Positions 22,701 through 33,696 of a DNA stretch of 64,000 nt are shown here, in pieces (position 1 is the stretch's first letter; the number at the start of each line of letters is the position of its first letter). This DNA is from Ascidia mentula (taxonomy: Eukaryota > Chordata > Ascidiacea > Phlebobranchia > Ascidiidae). Under the pieces are notes generated by a model. That model saw only the letters and a list, made by a program, of their open reading frames with translations, did not search any database and was not told the origin of the DNA. The stretch is taken from assembly GCA_947561715.1 (NCBI GenBank), contig OX387198.1:11532001-11596000 (forward strand). Direction: 5' to 3'. The translations under genes and the position numbers were made by a program.

Positions 22701-25700
22701 TAGGTGCTCGCTTAAACCCGGACACATTTACAATCACCCCTAAACTGTTGACGATGTCATCTGAATCCTCACTATCAGTCATATCAGATAGTGTGTTTGC
22801 CTCTGAAAATGATTCAAGTGCAAAGAACGTTTCCCCAGGTAAGTTGATTGTAACAAGGCAAGAGAAACATAACAATCATTGAGATGCAGACAGTAACACA
22901 CACTGTTTACCAGCTAGTTCAGCACCACAGTCACCAGCTTTACTGATGAGATCTCACAGGTTGAAACAGTGTGTACAACTGTCTGCAGCTTAAATTGTTT
23001 ATTTTTGTTTTTTTAACACCTTTACAAATGTGATAAGAAAATATTTACTATCAGAGTTTCCAAAAAAGCTATCCTGGAGCATATATCACAGCTCTGCTGA
23101 ACAAGATTCTGTTGAACAAGAATCTATCAGGTGAGAGCGGGTTGTATCACCTGTTGTTGATGTCATAAATAAACTCTTGTTTGTTTAAAAAGTGGTCATG
23201 TGATGGAAAATCTGTCTGACATTGATACAGAAAAGGGAACTAAAGAACCAGGTGCCAACAACATTTTTTGACAAAACATTTTATTACATCTTGAACGTTT
23301 TTTAATTTTGAATAACAGACAACGAGGATGACAAAGAACTGCAAGAAGAAATTGACAAGCTTGTTGAGCAATTGGTCAATTCTTCATTGTCGTTGAACAA
23401 GGTTTAAACATACACTTTTTATTTACAATATTTTCTGTATGATGCGAAGCTTACTTGTTCTTTCAGAAGTTTTCAGTGTTCAGTGACTCTCAAGACGAAA
23501 GTAAAGTATGCGAAACCTCAGATGCCACAAAAAGGTCTTTTATCATTTTATACGGCATTTTGTTTACACATAAACTTTCACCCACAGTTGATAATGCCCA
23601 ACTCCAGAGATTTGTTTTAAATTTGAATTTTTTAATAGTGTGGTTTCTATAGGCCAATACCAAATTGGTATTCGTATGCATGATGTTACTTACTAAACAT
23701 GTACGTTTTTAAAATCTCCGTATATTTTTTGCCAGTTGGGTACCGGATATGCCCGCTACCCCAGTAGTTATCCCAACTGGTGAGGAAAAAACTGCGCCAA
23801 GTGAAAAGGATGAGAATGAAGATGACCAGTTTGTGAAGATTGCTGAGAAAATTGTTGAGCAAATATGCAACAGGGCTATAGCGACGGTTGTAAATTCACA
23901 AATGCAAGTTCAACAAGTAGAGGAACTTACCAGTTCACCCATAGAAGGGAAGCCAGCTGATCCAGTAACTGAAGTTTATGAAGATCAAACAGATGAACAG
24001 AAAAATGCCAACAACTGTGACATCCCTCTATGCTTGGCAAACAACATTGCCCCCACTAGTGTTATGGTTGAAGTTTCTGTTCCAAAACATGAAGTCACAG
24101 ACAAGTGTGACTTATTGAATGATATGCCACAGCTAGTTAGCTTGTGTGAAGAGAGTGCTGGTGATCCTGTTCTTCATGGAGTCATTAAAGCTGCAGCAAA
24201 CCAACTTGTTTCTGAGGCTGTTGATATAATTCCAGATTCGCAGAATTCCAAGTGTGGTCCAGTTGAGAATGTTCCAATACCATGCTTGTATAAAGAGGAA
24301 AGTGGTGTTCCAGACAAGTGTGACTTATTGAATGATATGCCATCCTTAGTTAGCCTTTGTAAAAAGAATGCTGGTAATCCTGTTTTTCATGGAGATATTG
24401 ATGCTGATGCCAAGCAAGTGGTTTCTGACCTAATTGCTGTGATTCCAGATGTGAAGAATTCCAAGGACATCCCAGGTGAGAATTTTTCTTTTTTATAACT
24501 CCATCTCGAGGTATCTGGTGTGAATGTGTTTCATTTTAAGAGATGTACAATAGAGCACCAGTTCCCAACCAGGGGTAAATTTTGTACGTCATGAAGTTTT
24601 TGAACGGTTATGTATTGGCAAAAGCATTAGTTATTTATGAATTATTTCTTTGCTTCGCTGTTTACTATTTTTAAGTTTAATACAACTGTTTTGCAAAATT
24701 AATATGTCAAAACACGAGGTAAATTTGGTCTTCAATGGCTGTTTAAGGGGGTAAACAGGAGAAAAAAGGTTGCAAACCTGTGCTATAGAGAGCAATCTGT
24801 TTTTGCCTCTGGAGGAAACTCCTCAGCAATACAATGTGACACATTAAACTGTACTTCACAGACCACATGACATGCACAGAACCAATTAAATCAGGAGATG
24901 ATCCAACCCCTAAAGGTACTGCACTTTTTCTTATGTTTCTATATTTGTTGTTTGCTTTATTTTAAACTAAACAGAATTTAAAACTGATCCGGAACCACTG
25001 CTAGATGTCACAGGAGAAGAAGACCTTTCTGACGTGCAGGATCACAAACCACCGTTGATCAATGGTAAAAAAGCCAGAATGTCCATCCTTCTTTCCCATG
25101 CACTAGTTTCCCGTCAAAATTGTTCACATATGCCACGCAAGTTCTACCCCAAAACGTTTTCATAATGCCCAACCTAACAGTCAGCATCCCCAAAGTCTGG
25201 CGAACAATAACCATGCAAGTGTATTGAGTGCGCATATGCGCAACTCCTTTTGGACAAATGTAAACAGGGTTGCAGTGATTATATAGTAGGTACTTCTATT
25301 GCCAAATATGCACCATTCTCCAATTGTCGGTTGCTACTGGTTTGTCAATGCAGTGGTGATATCTTATCATTATTTTCTCGTCAGTGTACGACGAAACAAC
25401 AGCAGCTGAGGATGAGGAAACCAAAGCAATGAACGACAACTTTTCCCTGGAAATTATGAAGAGTAAGCGTTATTTTCTTTTTGTACTGGTTTGCATACGA
25501 TGGTTTAAACACTCATAATCCATCAGATCAGTATCTATCGACCCCGAAACATGAGGAAAACCGGCGAGTATCGGAAGAAATATCTGTATACAGCACCCCA
25601 CTTTCTGTATGTGACAAAGGTAAAGTGCAGTAAACGAAATATGTTATATTCTGTACATGCGTTAATGGTATACGTATGTTAAACGATTAAGTTGGCGGAA

Positions 25701-25810
25701 ATGAGCACTGTGACGTCACACTCACCCATTCATCCGGATCGGAAGCCTCTTGTGACGAAAGTCAGAGAGATGATTTGCTCTTTGTCAGTGCCAGAAATGA
25801 CTCCCAGTAA
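13773..25810 (+). CDS. Multi-Tudor-domain protein, TDRD6/TDRD15 type
   Basis: Eleven exons (13773-13989, 14051-14166, 14234-22838, 23319-23401, 23467-23534, 23736-24475, 24862-24915, 24975-25064, 25385-25462, 25527-25619, 25692-25810) join in one frame to about 3,420 residues. The third exon alone is 8.6 kb. Thirteen Tudor cores (forms of VDYGN) recur every 500-800 bases, with a WYRA-type strand before each. Those near 14.15, 14.79, 15.40, 17.85, 19.14, 19.77 and 20.48 kb keep DYGN or DYGD and should bind symmetric dimethylarginine. Those near 15.95, 16.54, 17.21, 18.51, 21.24 and 22.26 kb are degenerate. An acidic serine-rich linker lies at 20.78-20.92 kb, and an acidic C-terminal tail with a 71-codon tandem repeat follows. 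Vertebrate TDRD6 and TDRD15 and fly Tudor are germ-granule scaffolds that bind methylated Piwi proteins; the same role is inferred. The start codon is uncertain and a 5' exon may be missing. Confidence 0.88.
24556..24782. mobile_element. hAT-like MITE in a Tudor-gene intron
   Basis: A 227-bp element starts CACCAGTTCCCAACC and ends GGTTGCAAACCTGTG, inverted ends that match at 11 of 15 positions. The flanking 8-mers are CAATAGAG and CTATAGAG, identical at seven of eight positions, as expected for an old hAT target-site duplication. It lies between the exons at 23736-24475 and 24862-24915 and does not touch the splice sites. Confidence 0.65.
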
Positions 25811-27451
25811 TTGTATAAATTAAGGTTTCCATAACGCAATACAACTTATTTACTGCCTAAATGTAGCATAATAGTCTGAGCACTTCATTGCAAAAACTTA
25901 CCAAAATCAGTGTACATTCAATAAAGTTCAAAGTTAATGCTGCTTTCTTTTGGTTCAATTCGTCTGTTTTTCGTGAGTGTGCTTCAAAAAACCAGATGGT
26001 GTTTGTTAATTAGGCGTCGATTGTGTTCCCACTGTTTTGTACGCTGCGATTTTGCGACTGGGTTCAATATATTCCATTCTTTCACGATTTCGATTTCGTG
26101 TGGACTTCTGTGTTACGAATAGTTCTGGCAAGGATTGATCGAAGTGTCGTGAAAGGTTGAAGAGAAATTGATTTGGAAATATATCCGGCTGTTCTTAATT
26201 GTCCGAAGTGTAGTTAGTAGGATTTCGCCTACTGGAATTGGCGGTTTGGAGTGAATATGATGTTACAATGTTGTGGACTTATAGAACACAATACAATTAG
26301 GCAAGTAGCTAGAAAGTAAAAAAAGAGCAACTCCGAAATTGGCGAAAATTTAAACTATACAATCCGGAATATTCAAAACGTCAAGGATTTTTCCTCAAAA
26401 AATATAACTGAGTCCACTGTATTAAATTGTAGCAAATACAGAGCGTAACAAACCAAACAGGCGTGTAAAGAAGTAATGTAGGCCTACTGCAGTCACATGG
26501 ATTACCCATTAGAATTCCATAACCATAAAGAATTACCACTGAAGCTTTTCTTTTGCAAAGAAATTAAAATCGTTTCTTGCTAGGCCTAAACTATGGAATA
26601 ACTAATAAAACTATTATATATATCATTTTGTGGGCGAATATTTTTTGCTCTCCGCGGCATTGCAGATTAAGCACTTGCAGTTAGATATAAAGTAATATGT
26701 ACACAGTGTTGTATTCACAACTTGGGCTACGTCACTGTGGCCATTCTCCTGACAAAGCAAGTGGAAAGGCGTAATTAATATGTTCTTGTAATGAAACCCG
26801 CTCGCCTTCAATAATTTAAACTCTTCGATTAAAGGTTTTGTGACATTTGCCGTCGTAAATACGTGATTTTGAAAACAAAACATCCCCTCTGCGCTGGAAA
26901 AGATATATGTCAGTTTACAAAACCAAAGGATGAGTGACAGCGAAACGAGCAAACGGAGCCTTTCAAGCGTGTCGGAAAAGGCATACAGGGAACAAGAACT
27001 AATGGGCGTGGAATTTGTACGCCTCCGCTCACGTGCTTCATCAAAGCGTGACGTAGCGACAATAGAATTGCGTTACTAAGCGTCTTTGGCCAGGCGAAAG
27101 CTTCCTTATCAGTGACTGGCGTTGATAGCGTCAATTTCGTGCTACTTAGTGGTATAGTTTTTATAATCATTAGACAAGTGTGGATTATAAAACTCAGTAG
27201 CAATGAAAGTCTGTGGGACCAGGTTTGTGGTCCAAGTTTGCAAAAACATACATGCATATTTTATTAGTATTGCGTTGATGAACTGATACAGAGCTATAAG
27301 TTTTTGCTGTCTGTCCAAAATAAAATACGTCAAACGCACATAACTTGCAGCTGGGCGTCGGTCTCACATTCTCTTGTTTCTTTACAATTAAAACGGCCGA
27401 GAAGCATCAAAGTGATCTACACGCCAACGGGCGCCTGTATTTATAGTAGTG
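25811..27451. other. Intergenic between Tudor and ASIC-like genes
   Basis: The first 120 bases are probably 3' UTR of the Tudor gene. The rest must hold the promoter and any 5' UTR exon of the channel gene. Two minus-strand frames near 26.6-27.3 kb lack domains and splice support. I see no repeat or RNA gene. Confidence 0.5.
25920..25925 (+). promoter_or_regulatory. Polyadenylation signal AATAAA
   Basis: A canonical AATAAA lies 110 bases after the Tudor-gene stop codon, and T/GT-rich sequence follows within 40 bases. It is the likely 3' end signal of that gene. Confidence 0.6.
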
Positions 27452-30400
27452 ATGAGATGCCAGAACTGTGGCGAAGACGTTATCAGCGTCGAACGCGAGG
27501 AAGATGGAGACAAAAGGAGTTTTGATTTAGAGAAAAGTTTTGCCTCGGAAACCTCGTGTCATGGAATAGCATTTTGGTACAAAAGCACCAATTCGATACA
27601 GAAAGCTTTCTGGGTGGTTCTGGTAATCGGTGAGTCAAAAGGTTCATATTTTACGAATCGGAATTTTGAAACGGTTTGGAATTCTTGGGAAACCTGTTTG
27701 TCCTGACTGTAGTTTCATAAATATACTGCTAATTTTGCTGCCAGGCATACTAATTAATCAAAATCGTTGTGCCAGAAGAACGATTTTGATTATGTAGTTT
27801 CATAAGTTCGCTTTTTTGGCAAAAATTAACTTGTTTATTTAGAACTGGCATTGGTTTAAGTTGAGGACAAAACGCGTTTTCTCAATCTGCATTATTTTTC
27901 AAGGAATGACATGCGGTGTAGTTCATCAAGTCGCTTCTCGCATTCAAAATTACTACGCGTACAGAACTTCCTCCAGTGTGGAGCAAGAGTTCGTCAGCAG
28001 CATCGAATTCCCGTCCGTGACAATATGCAACTTTAACAGGTAACATTGCTCGCCACATATCATAATAATAAGTTTGGGCGCATCTTGTTGTCATTGGATC
28101 GAAAAGCGTTCTTATCCTATGGTGTCTGCAGCACAAATTCGAGGTAGATTTTGTCAAAACATAATTACGGCTGCTTTTCACAATGTATACATGATCGTGG
28201 CCAATGCGTTTAGTGCACGTTTGCTACAATATATAAATGTAAAGCCGTCTGTTACGATCGATTGTATAAACTATGCATAGAAATACTGTATTCAATCACT
28301 ATTTTTCGTTACGTGCCTTCCAAACCACAAGGCATATACCTAAAGCAATGTATTTGTCGCCCCAGATGTTCTGTATATATATGGGCTTCAACAAGTGACA
28401 AAAAATATCCAAGACCGCACAAAGTTGTTTAAAGGAAATGTTCATTAACTTTTAATGGCAAAATAAACATTATGAATAGAAATGAGGGCACAGCACAAAT
28501 CACCATTTTTTGTCTTAACGCAGGCTCTTCTGGCCTGATTCTGAAGATGAGAAGTTGGCCATGCAGGTTTTGAACAAGATCTCAACCCCCTCAGATCTTG
28601 CGTACGCACGCGCTATCAACTTTCCAATCAACACGACCCACCTCAACTTTTATAGAAATATCAGCAACTTTTCTGTGAGCGACTATTACTTCCAAAAAGG
28701 GTTTCAAGTTGAAGATGGTCGAGAGTTATTGCTCTGCGGGTAAGAATTTGACTTTTAAAGTCGTCCCCAGATTAGGTTGGAGTCGCGCCATTTAGAGTTT
28801 AGTCAACCCTCAACGAAGTGTTTATAAATGTTTAATGTTTCCAAGTTTATCACATAGAAATATCACTTGCGAGACTTTAATGATTTTTAAAGTCATCTTC
28901 CGGTAAGTTTGGAGTCCCGCCATTTGGAGTTTAGCCACACTCTCACGCAAATTATTGATAATTGTTTTATGTTTCCAAGTTTATCACATAGAAATATAAC
29001 TTGCGATACGGTGCCTGATCAGCAGTCTGTCAGGATACCTTGGTACAATAGCAGATCCATATTAGTTTCATTATCCTGTAATACAATTATGTGTGGATAT
29101 ACTGTTTCACCTTCTAGTGGGAAACCTCTTTTCACAAAGAGTTCAGCTTTAGTGTCTATTTTGCCCTTACAGACCATGCCGATTTATGTGATAATGACGT
29201 TTGCTGAATTACACCTTATGGCAAAAATTAGAAAACCTTCAAATCAGAATCTAATTGCGTTCCTTATCAGGAAGTCACCCAATTATAAACATGGGTAGTA
29301 AAGGCTGTTTATCGTGAATCCATCAACGATCACCGAACTTATTGCTTCATTTAACTGGTGTTCATATATTTCTCTTTATTAAAGAAAACGTCCTTATCGC
29401 GGTTTTTATCAAATTAAATCAAATGAATCGACCAAATGTTTGTTGCATGATGATTACCTTTACTGCTTCACACATTTTTTTAGGTTTGCCTCGGAATTGT
29501 GCACAGTGGCAAATTTCACAGAAATACTCACAAGTAGGGGAAGATGCTACACGTTCAACGCGGCCAATATGCCCCAATTGAATCAAACTGTAGGGGGATT
29601 AGGCAACGGGTTGACCTTTATGCTCAACGTCCGCCACTGGAATTACACCGAGGAACCAAATTACGGAAGGCAAGAGGCTGGGATCCTTTTTCAGGTAAGT
29701 GTATATTTGTTTTCTCGTCCCCGGGGGAAACACAAAGCAAAACGATAAGTAATTGATAAGGAACGCTCAATCGTTGTCGTCGCGATCGGGCGACTGGAGA
29801 ACATGATATAATCGTGTCGCTTTTGTTGTTTGGCTCCGTATTGTTATATTTCGGACCGACGCATGTTTTCAGCTTCGGTGTGTCGGTAAAAATATCAAAA
29901 GCATTGCCAAGTGGAAACCTTTAAATCTTTAAAATGTTTATAAGTTTTACCGGCCCATAGCTAATTTTTGTTTCGGTTGCTTGCAGTGAATGATATTTCC
30001 TGAAATATACAGTGTTCATAATTCCAGTTCATTTTTATTGCAGAGTTTTTAACGTTTGACTTCAATCCCCGTTCATTTGCCCGACCCGACTGAAAACTCT
30101 AACGGAAATATACTTTTTATATAGATTAGGTTGCCATATTTGTCACAGCGCAATTACAGAAAGCAGGGTTTGTTAGTCAAAGACCTCACTTACAGTTTCT
30201 TGCCATTTTTTCCCATAGGCGCGTTGTTTTTCGATAAATGTTGGACATGTCCAGAAAAATCCTGACTTCTGGTAACCCTAAGCGACGAGACATGAGAAAT
30301 GTTAGTTTACCTTCTTTTTACAAACTATGTGACTGCAATTTGTCGTAGGTTCACCCAAAAGATGTGACCCCTGACCTCGACAGACACGGAGTTGCGGTGC

Positions 30401-32055
30401 CAGTAGGAAGAAAAGGATACGCTCTCCTATCACAAATCAACACTGATGTGATGTACAAGCCGTGGGGAAAATGTGATCCTCCAAACCAAAAGGCACTTCG
30501 CTACTTCTCGCAATACACACTCAACTCCTGTTTACTCGGTTCGTGCTTGAAGTTAAGATTTTCTAACTCTATTTACCCGTCCAAACCAAACAGCGGTGGA
30601 ATAGATTTGACAGTTTTAAGTATTGAACTGTCTGGGATTTGACTTATGAACTATGAAGTAAAATGCGACTAAACTTACAATAGTAGTCAAGTACAATGTA
30701 GGGTTGTGCCAACAGAGTGAAAATTGGATTCGGCCGAAACCGAATAATACCTGCAACCTATATTCGATAAATTTCGCACCGAATCCAAATATTTAATGAC
30801 GTGATAATGTTACGTATTGTGGAAAAAAATAACACGCTCCGTTTGTATTTTCGCTGTATCGACGTAATTCTTTTCTAAAGGTGTTATTTGTGCGCGAAAA
30901 TCGCTGGTATTTGCTTTGTGTAATCCCACTTGCGATTACCTTGGTAACCTTGTGTTCAGATTGCTCACCACTAAACTGCTGCAGTTTACAAAAATACAAA
31001 GAGCCAATAGGTTTTCTTTCTATTCATTTTTATCAAAGTATGCATTTGGTAATGATTTTGGATTTTTAGACTGTTTTACGGATAAAGTGCTGCAAGACTG
31101 TGGATGCTACCACTTTGATCAGCTTTGGGCAAGCGAGTTTGCTCCGCAATGCACAATAGACCAGATATACAACTGCAGTTCTCCACTAATTTCCAAAATA
31201 AAAAAAGAAGTACGTTAAAATGGTTTGTTAATCGTTTTAAACCCAACTCGGTCATTTGTAATACAATAAGTCTTTCCGCACGTTAAGTAGTATTTTTTAT
31301 TGTTTTTTTTTTATAATCTCAAATATTATTCTGTGCAAATTAAATATCACTTTGAATACTATATTTGTGAAAATTGACCTCAAACAAAATAATGGTTCCA
31401 ATTTCATGCGCAATGGGTAGTTTCTTATTTATGTGCTTTCAGTATTCGCCAGACTTTTGCAACTGCACAATACCGTGCTCTTTTACCGAGTATCCTGTAC
31501 GGATGTCGTACTCCTATTTGCCGATACGGGAAACAAGTCTCTTCTACCAGGTACCACAACTCCCATTGGCGAAAATTAGCAGCAAAGCAACGAAATCTAG
31601 GCTATAAGTGATACAAACTTTATGAATGTAATCTCGTGGCCGCTAGACGTCGCCCAAGGTCTTATGTTTTTGCTCAGACGATTGCCAACTTGCCGCCTGA
31701 TTACATCAACGAAAATATCGTAGGGCTTGAAGTGACCTTTGAGACTATTGGTTACACAAAACAAGTTCAGTCGAAGTACGTGGACGAAAGCGGGTTACTT
31801 AGTGACGTCGGTATGTATGGTTTATTGTTTTATGACATTTGCATATCACGTGGACTTGACTTTGTTGTTGAAGGCGGCCAACTCGGTTTGTGGATCGGAA
31901 TGAGCTTCATCACTATAGTTGAGTTCGTCCAGTACTTTATCAGGCGTTTGACGTTGTGGATTAAGAAGCCGTTCTCAAATACTGTGAAAAAGATGAAAGG
32001 AGATGAAAGTACGAAAGATGCTTGGGAAGCGAAAACGAAAGACAGCGATACGTAG
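27452..32055 (+). CDS. ASIC-like DEG/ENaC cation channel
   Basis: Nine exons (27452-27629, 27904-28039, 28524-28739, 29484-29694, 30349-30538, 31070-31209, 31443-31550, 31678-31810, 31874-32055) join to 497 residues, close to the usual ASIC length. Family marks in order are the cytosolic HG gating motif (SCHGIAFW), TM1 at about residues 52-70, FPSVTICNFNR just after it, GRCYTFN, and PWGKC. The cysteine-rich finger and knuckle follow (SCLLDCFTDKVLQDCGC, CNCTIPC). TM2 and the pore are GGQLGLWIGMSFITIVEF, with GMS at the selectivity filter where most ASICs have GAS. It should be a trimeric sodium-selective plasma-membrane channel. The usual histidine pair after TM1 is replaced by Arg-Thr. The short intron before TM2 is stop-free and a multiple of three. 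Assignment to ASIC rather than another DEG/ENaC branch rests on the pore and finger sequence. Confidence 0.85.
28753..29008. repeat. Diverged direct repeat, 132-bp period
   Basis: Two copies start TTTTAAAGTC at 28753 and 28885. Both contain GGAGTC-CGCCATTT-GAGTTTAG and TTTCCAAGTTTATCACATAG in the same order. They lie in the third intron of the channel gene and follow its splice donor closely. Confidence 0.75.
31811..31873 (+). other. 63-nt stop-free intron before the ASIC pore
   Basis: The donor GTATGT and acceptor GAAG bound 63 bases, exactly 21 codons, with no stop. Removing it joins LLSDV to GGQLGLW as in other ASICs. Retaining it would insert 21 residues directly before TM2. Confidence 0.7.
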
Positions 32056-32676
32056 TTGCCACTTCATTAATACTGCAAAAGGTGTGCCACCACAATAATA
32101 CCTCTTCATGCAGTCCCAATAGAGAATGTCTGCAGCAAATATGCAACTGCGGTGTAAAAATATATGGCCACGAAAGTGCCACAAAGATGTTTAACATTTG
32201 AAAGTAAACACTCGACCAAAAATTAGATAAAGAAGCTTTTGTGGACATTCACTTGTACGATAAACGATTTACATGCATGTGTAGTGACCACATATGTGTT
32301 CCAAAAACGACGAAACCCGTGCACCTCTTTTTTCCTCCTTACCTCTCTACAATGCTAATCATTTCTTGGAACTTTCTCCTATTTTACCTTACATTATATA
32401 ATTTTTGAAAACGATCGTAAATTCAAACAAATAAGAAGTTAATTATTAATAAACCGCAGGCTCTAAAATTGCAAAAATAATTGACAGCTAATTATAAACT
32501 GCCAGGAAGGAGCCAAGTCTCCTCCCAAATGTTTGTGGTGGTGATTCGTAACGTTGGGTTTTTCCAACATTATTTCCAATGATTTTTGTTAAACATGATT
32601 TGCCATTAAGTACGTCCATTCGTTTTCTGGTGCGTGAAGTGATGTATTAAACCAAAAACTTGTACTTTAGTTTAGC

Positions 32677-32900
32677 CCTGTGGTTCTCAACCTTTTACAC
32701 TACACTCCCCCCATACAGTAACTGTTGCATTATTGTCTCTATGTTGAGTATTGTTTCTATTGCTACCGTACAAAAGAACGCTTGTGACCTCTAAGGCGCA
32801 TTACAATCAAGTCTGCAAAGCAATGAGTGCTTACGTGTGTCAGAACACTACAGTACCTCTTGAGCTCTGCTGGCCATAGACCACCGTTGAGAAACTCTGG
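32677..32900. mobile_element. Possible hAT-like MITE remnant
   Basis: The left end CTGTGGTTCTCAACCTTTT is mirrored by GGTCTATGG-like interior sequence and the right end CCGTTGAGAAACTCTGG, an imperfect inverted pair of the Charlie type. Flanks GTTTAGCC and GTTTATTAGCC may be a decayed target duplication. The case is weaker than for the other hAT copies. Confidence 0.45.
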
Positions 32901-33009
32901 TTTATTAGCCAATGACATACTTTGGGCCCTATCCAAATTCCCGGCTACGCCAATGGGCCGACCCGACGTGCACGAAAACTGAAAATAGGTTTTGACCACC
33001 AAGTAACAT

Positions 33010-33200
33010 GATGAATACTAAACTGTCCGTTCTTCCTGTGAAACAGAGAACAGGTTTCGGTGATGTGTTTGTTTTATTTTCAGAAGAAGCCTTGTCGTTC
33101 GTGCAGGCGAAACTTCAGAAAAATACAATCTTTTCAAACAAAGGGTGTATATTTGTCGTTTTACAATAGGAAGAACGTACAGTTTAGTACGGTATTCATC
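33010..33200 (+). mobile_element. MITE with about 35-bp terminal inverted repeats
   Basis: The left end GATGAATAC...TAAACTGTCCGTTCTTCCT is matched by the reverse complement of the right end, which has a small insertion of CCGTA-type bases. The 191-bp unit has no coding capacity. A truncated copy in the other orientation lies at 2645-2771. It ends about 500 bases before the FLVCR start codon. Confidence 0.7.
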
Positions 33201-33696
33201 GACATGCATTTTAGCATTGCAGAAACCTTGCTCTGAGCAAAGTCCACTGGGCGAGACAATAGAAAACTGCCGAGGGAAAAAGGCAGTGAAGGGTAGCTCA
33301 TCTCTTGCCGGTAAATATAGTTTTACTACGTCTACAGCAACAGCAATGTTACCATAGCCTATGGCAAGGATTGCACGTGTGCCGATTAAGTTGCTCTTAA
33401 CGATTTGCTTAACTTTTAAAAAATGAGCTATGTTAGTGGGAAGAACAGTTGTCGACAGGAAATGTATTTCAGTGGGTTTATTTGTATTTAAAGCAAGTAG
33501 TCACTAAGATGACTACATTTGTTTCGCTGACTTGATAGGTGCTGCTTTGACGCGGTTTGCGAAACCCCGCCGTAGTTGAACGTTTATTTTATATTTCTGG
33601 ATTTGCGTGAGCTGTATGAATCTTGGATGTGGCATTAGAGCCACTGTACAGCTTGGGGTTTTAAGTCAGTGTGTCCACACTTAGCATTCAAGCAGA

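Larger units (their letters stand above)
32056..33696. other. Intergenic between the channel and FLVCR genes
   Basis: It holds the channel 3' UTR, two DNA-transposon remnants (listed separately) and the FLVCR upstream region. No other gene or RNA is recognised. Confidence 0.5.

Noticed and set aside
26623..27257. Minus-strand frames of 109 and 115 codons
   Set aside because: No domain, no splice partners and composition like surrounding intergenic DNA.
30690..30790. Palindromic ATTCGGCCGAA with a transposon-like TAGGGTTGTGCC start
   Set aside because: It resembles one end of a DNA transposon, but I could not find the matching other end.
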